From: an uncultured Clostridia bacterium
GTDB taxonomy: Bacteria; Bacillota; Clostridia; Oscillospirales; Acutalibacteraceae
Reading direction: 5' to 3'
Assembly (NCBI GenBank): GCA_937898625.1
Contig: CALEJF010000035.1
Coordinates: forward strand, 1-64,000
Length of the DNA stretch: 64,000 nucleotides
Shown one piece after another: positions 63,421-64,000 of the stretch. The position numbers and the translations under genes are program-made. Position 1 is the first letter of the stretch, and the number at the start of each line of letters is the position of its first letter. Below the pieces are notes generated by a model. That model ran no database searches, was not told where the DNA came from, and saw only the letters and a program-made list of their open reading frames with translations.

Positions 63421-64000
63421 CTATTTTGCAATTTTAATTAATGAATTTATTGTAAAATCTATTTGAATTTTTTTAGTAAAAACTGACGGAGAAATTCTGA
63501 CAACTCCTGTATTTTCTGTTTTAAACTTTTTGTGTGCCAATGGTGCACAGTGCAATCCAGCTCTTACACATATTTCGTCTTCAGCCAACATTGCCGCCAC
63601 CTTATCACTATATAGATTTTTAACATTGAAAGATAAAATAGGAACTGATTCTATATTTTTATTAAAACTATCTGAATAAACTATGATATTCTTATTATTA
63701 GATATATTATCATACAAATAATTTATCAGCTTCATTTCGTGAGTATATATTTTATCAATATTTAAATCTTCGATAAAATCTAACGCGGAAGACAAACCAA
63801 GAATACCTACAATATTTGGTGTACCACTTTCAAATCTATCCGGTAAGAACTCCGGTTGAAGCTTATTCATTGAGTTGCTTCCTGTACCACCTTCAATTAT
63901 AGTATTCATACTCACACCTTTATTCAATACAAGCAAGCCAATCCCACTTGGTCCATACAATCCTTTATGCCCCGCGCAACAAAGAATGTCAATGTTATCC
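63421..64000 (-). CDS. Cysteine desulfurase-family aminotransferase (partial)
   Basis: The C-terminal 192 residues of a class V aminotransferase; the gene runs off the right edge. The visible part starts DNIDILCCAGHKGLYGP, with the PLP-binding lysine in GHKG, then GIGLLVL, EGGTGSNS, PDRFESGTPN and the late VRAGLHCAPLAH with the cysteine that in cysteine desulfurases takes the persulfide. This motif set fits the Firmicute desulfurase-like family close to SufS/CsdA. No suf genes are visible here, so the sulfur acceptor is not shown. Confidence 0.88.
   Translation of the reverse strand, partial: DNIDILCCAGHKGLYGPSGIGLLVLNKGVSMNTIIEGGTGSNSMNKLQPEFLPDRFESGTPNIVGILGLSSALDFIEDLNIDKIYTHEMKLINYLYDNISNNKNIIVYSDSFNKNIESVPILSFNVKNLYSDKVAAMLAEDEICVRAGLHCAPLAHKKFKTENTGVVRISPSVFTKKIQIDFTINSLIKIAK

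Overview
The window is a compact, A+T-rich chromosomal segment of a Gram-positive, anaerobic, endospore-forming (or formerly spore-forming) bacterium, most likely a Clostridia member close to Ruminococcaceae/Oscillospiraceae. The signs are clostridial gene order throughout, spore genes (spoIIM, spoVM, gerW), a dockerin-bearing secreted enzyme, a reverse rubrerythrin beside a PerR-type regulator, strong AGGAGG-like ribosome sites and many TTG/GTG starts. I see no rRNA, tRNA, CRISPR array, prophage or insertion sequence. The species is inferred, not shown.

Left part (1-14100): a lysine/diaminopimelate operon (asd-dapA-dapB-ACT protein, minus strand) sits behind a lysine riboswitch with an intrinsic terminator. 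Its promoter overlaps, face to face, a promoter for queA-tgt on the other strand. Then come yajC, a TIGR04086-type membrane protein and spoIIM, convergent with xerD. An A+T-rich stretch of about 0.7 kb separates xerD from uvrB-uvrA, which carry a LexA-box candidate.

Middle (14100-37700) is the more variable part: sugar acetyltransferase and GH28-like genes, asnB-ldh, typA-mreB-like-ceramidase-like, a DUF4091 protein translationally coupled to RodA, pcrA, a DivIVA-like coiled-coil protein, a membrane-anchored alpha/beta hydrolase, a dockerin-tagged glucosaminidase-like enzyme, a GHL10 lipoprotein, perR-reverse rubrerythrin, an AbrB-type regulator, and an ECF sigma / anti-sigma / small secreted protein cassette.

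Right part (37700-64000) is almost wholly minus-strand housekeeping. One run is yicC-remA-gmk-rpoZ-priA-def-fmt-yugP-rsmB-rlmN-prpC-prkC-rsgA-thiN, ending in a 48-residue membrane peptide and a 28-residue SpoVM, neither of them obvious to an ORF caller. The other is cdaA-cdaR, a secreted repeat protein, a two-component system, yqhQ, prmC, an M50 protease, scpA-scpB, DUF2953 and gerW, then an unknown GNAT-like gene and rluB. The window ends inside a cysteine desulfurase-like gene.

The most interesting points are the hidden SpoVM gene in conserved synteny; the lysine riboswitch with a visible alternative pairing; a stand-alone double-ACT protein in the lysine operon; a secreted repeat protein placed between c-di-AMP synthesis genes and a two-component system; a divergent MreB beside a ceramidase-like exoprotein; and three genes whose ribosome-binding site lies in the 3' arm of an upstream hairpin. 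I saw no clear candidate for a wholly new defence or mobile system.
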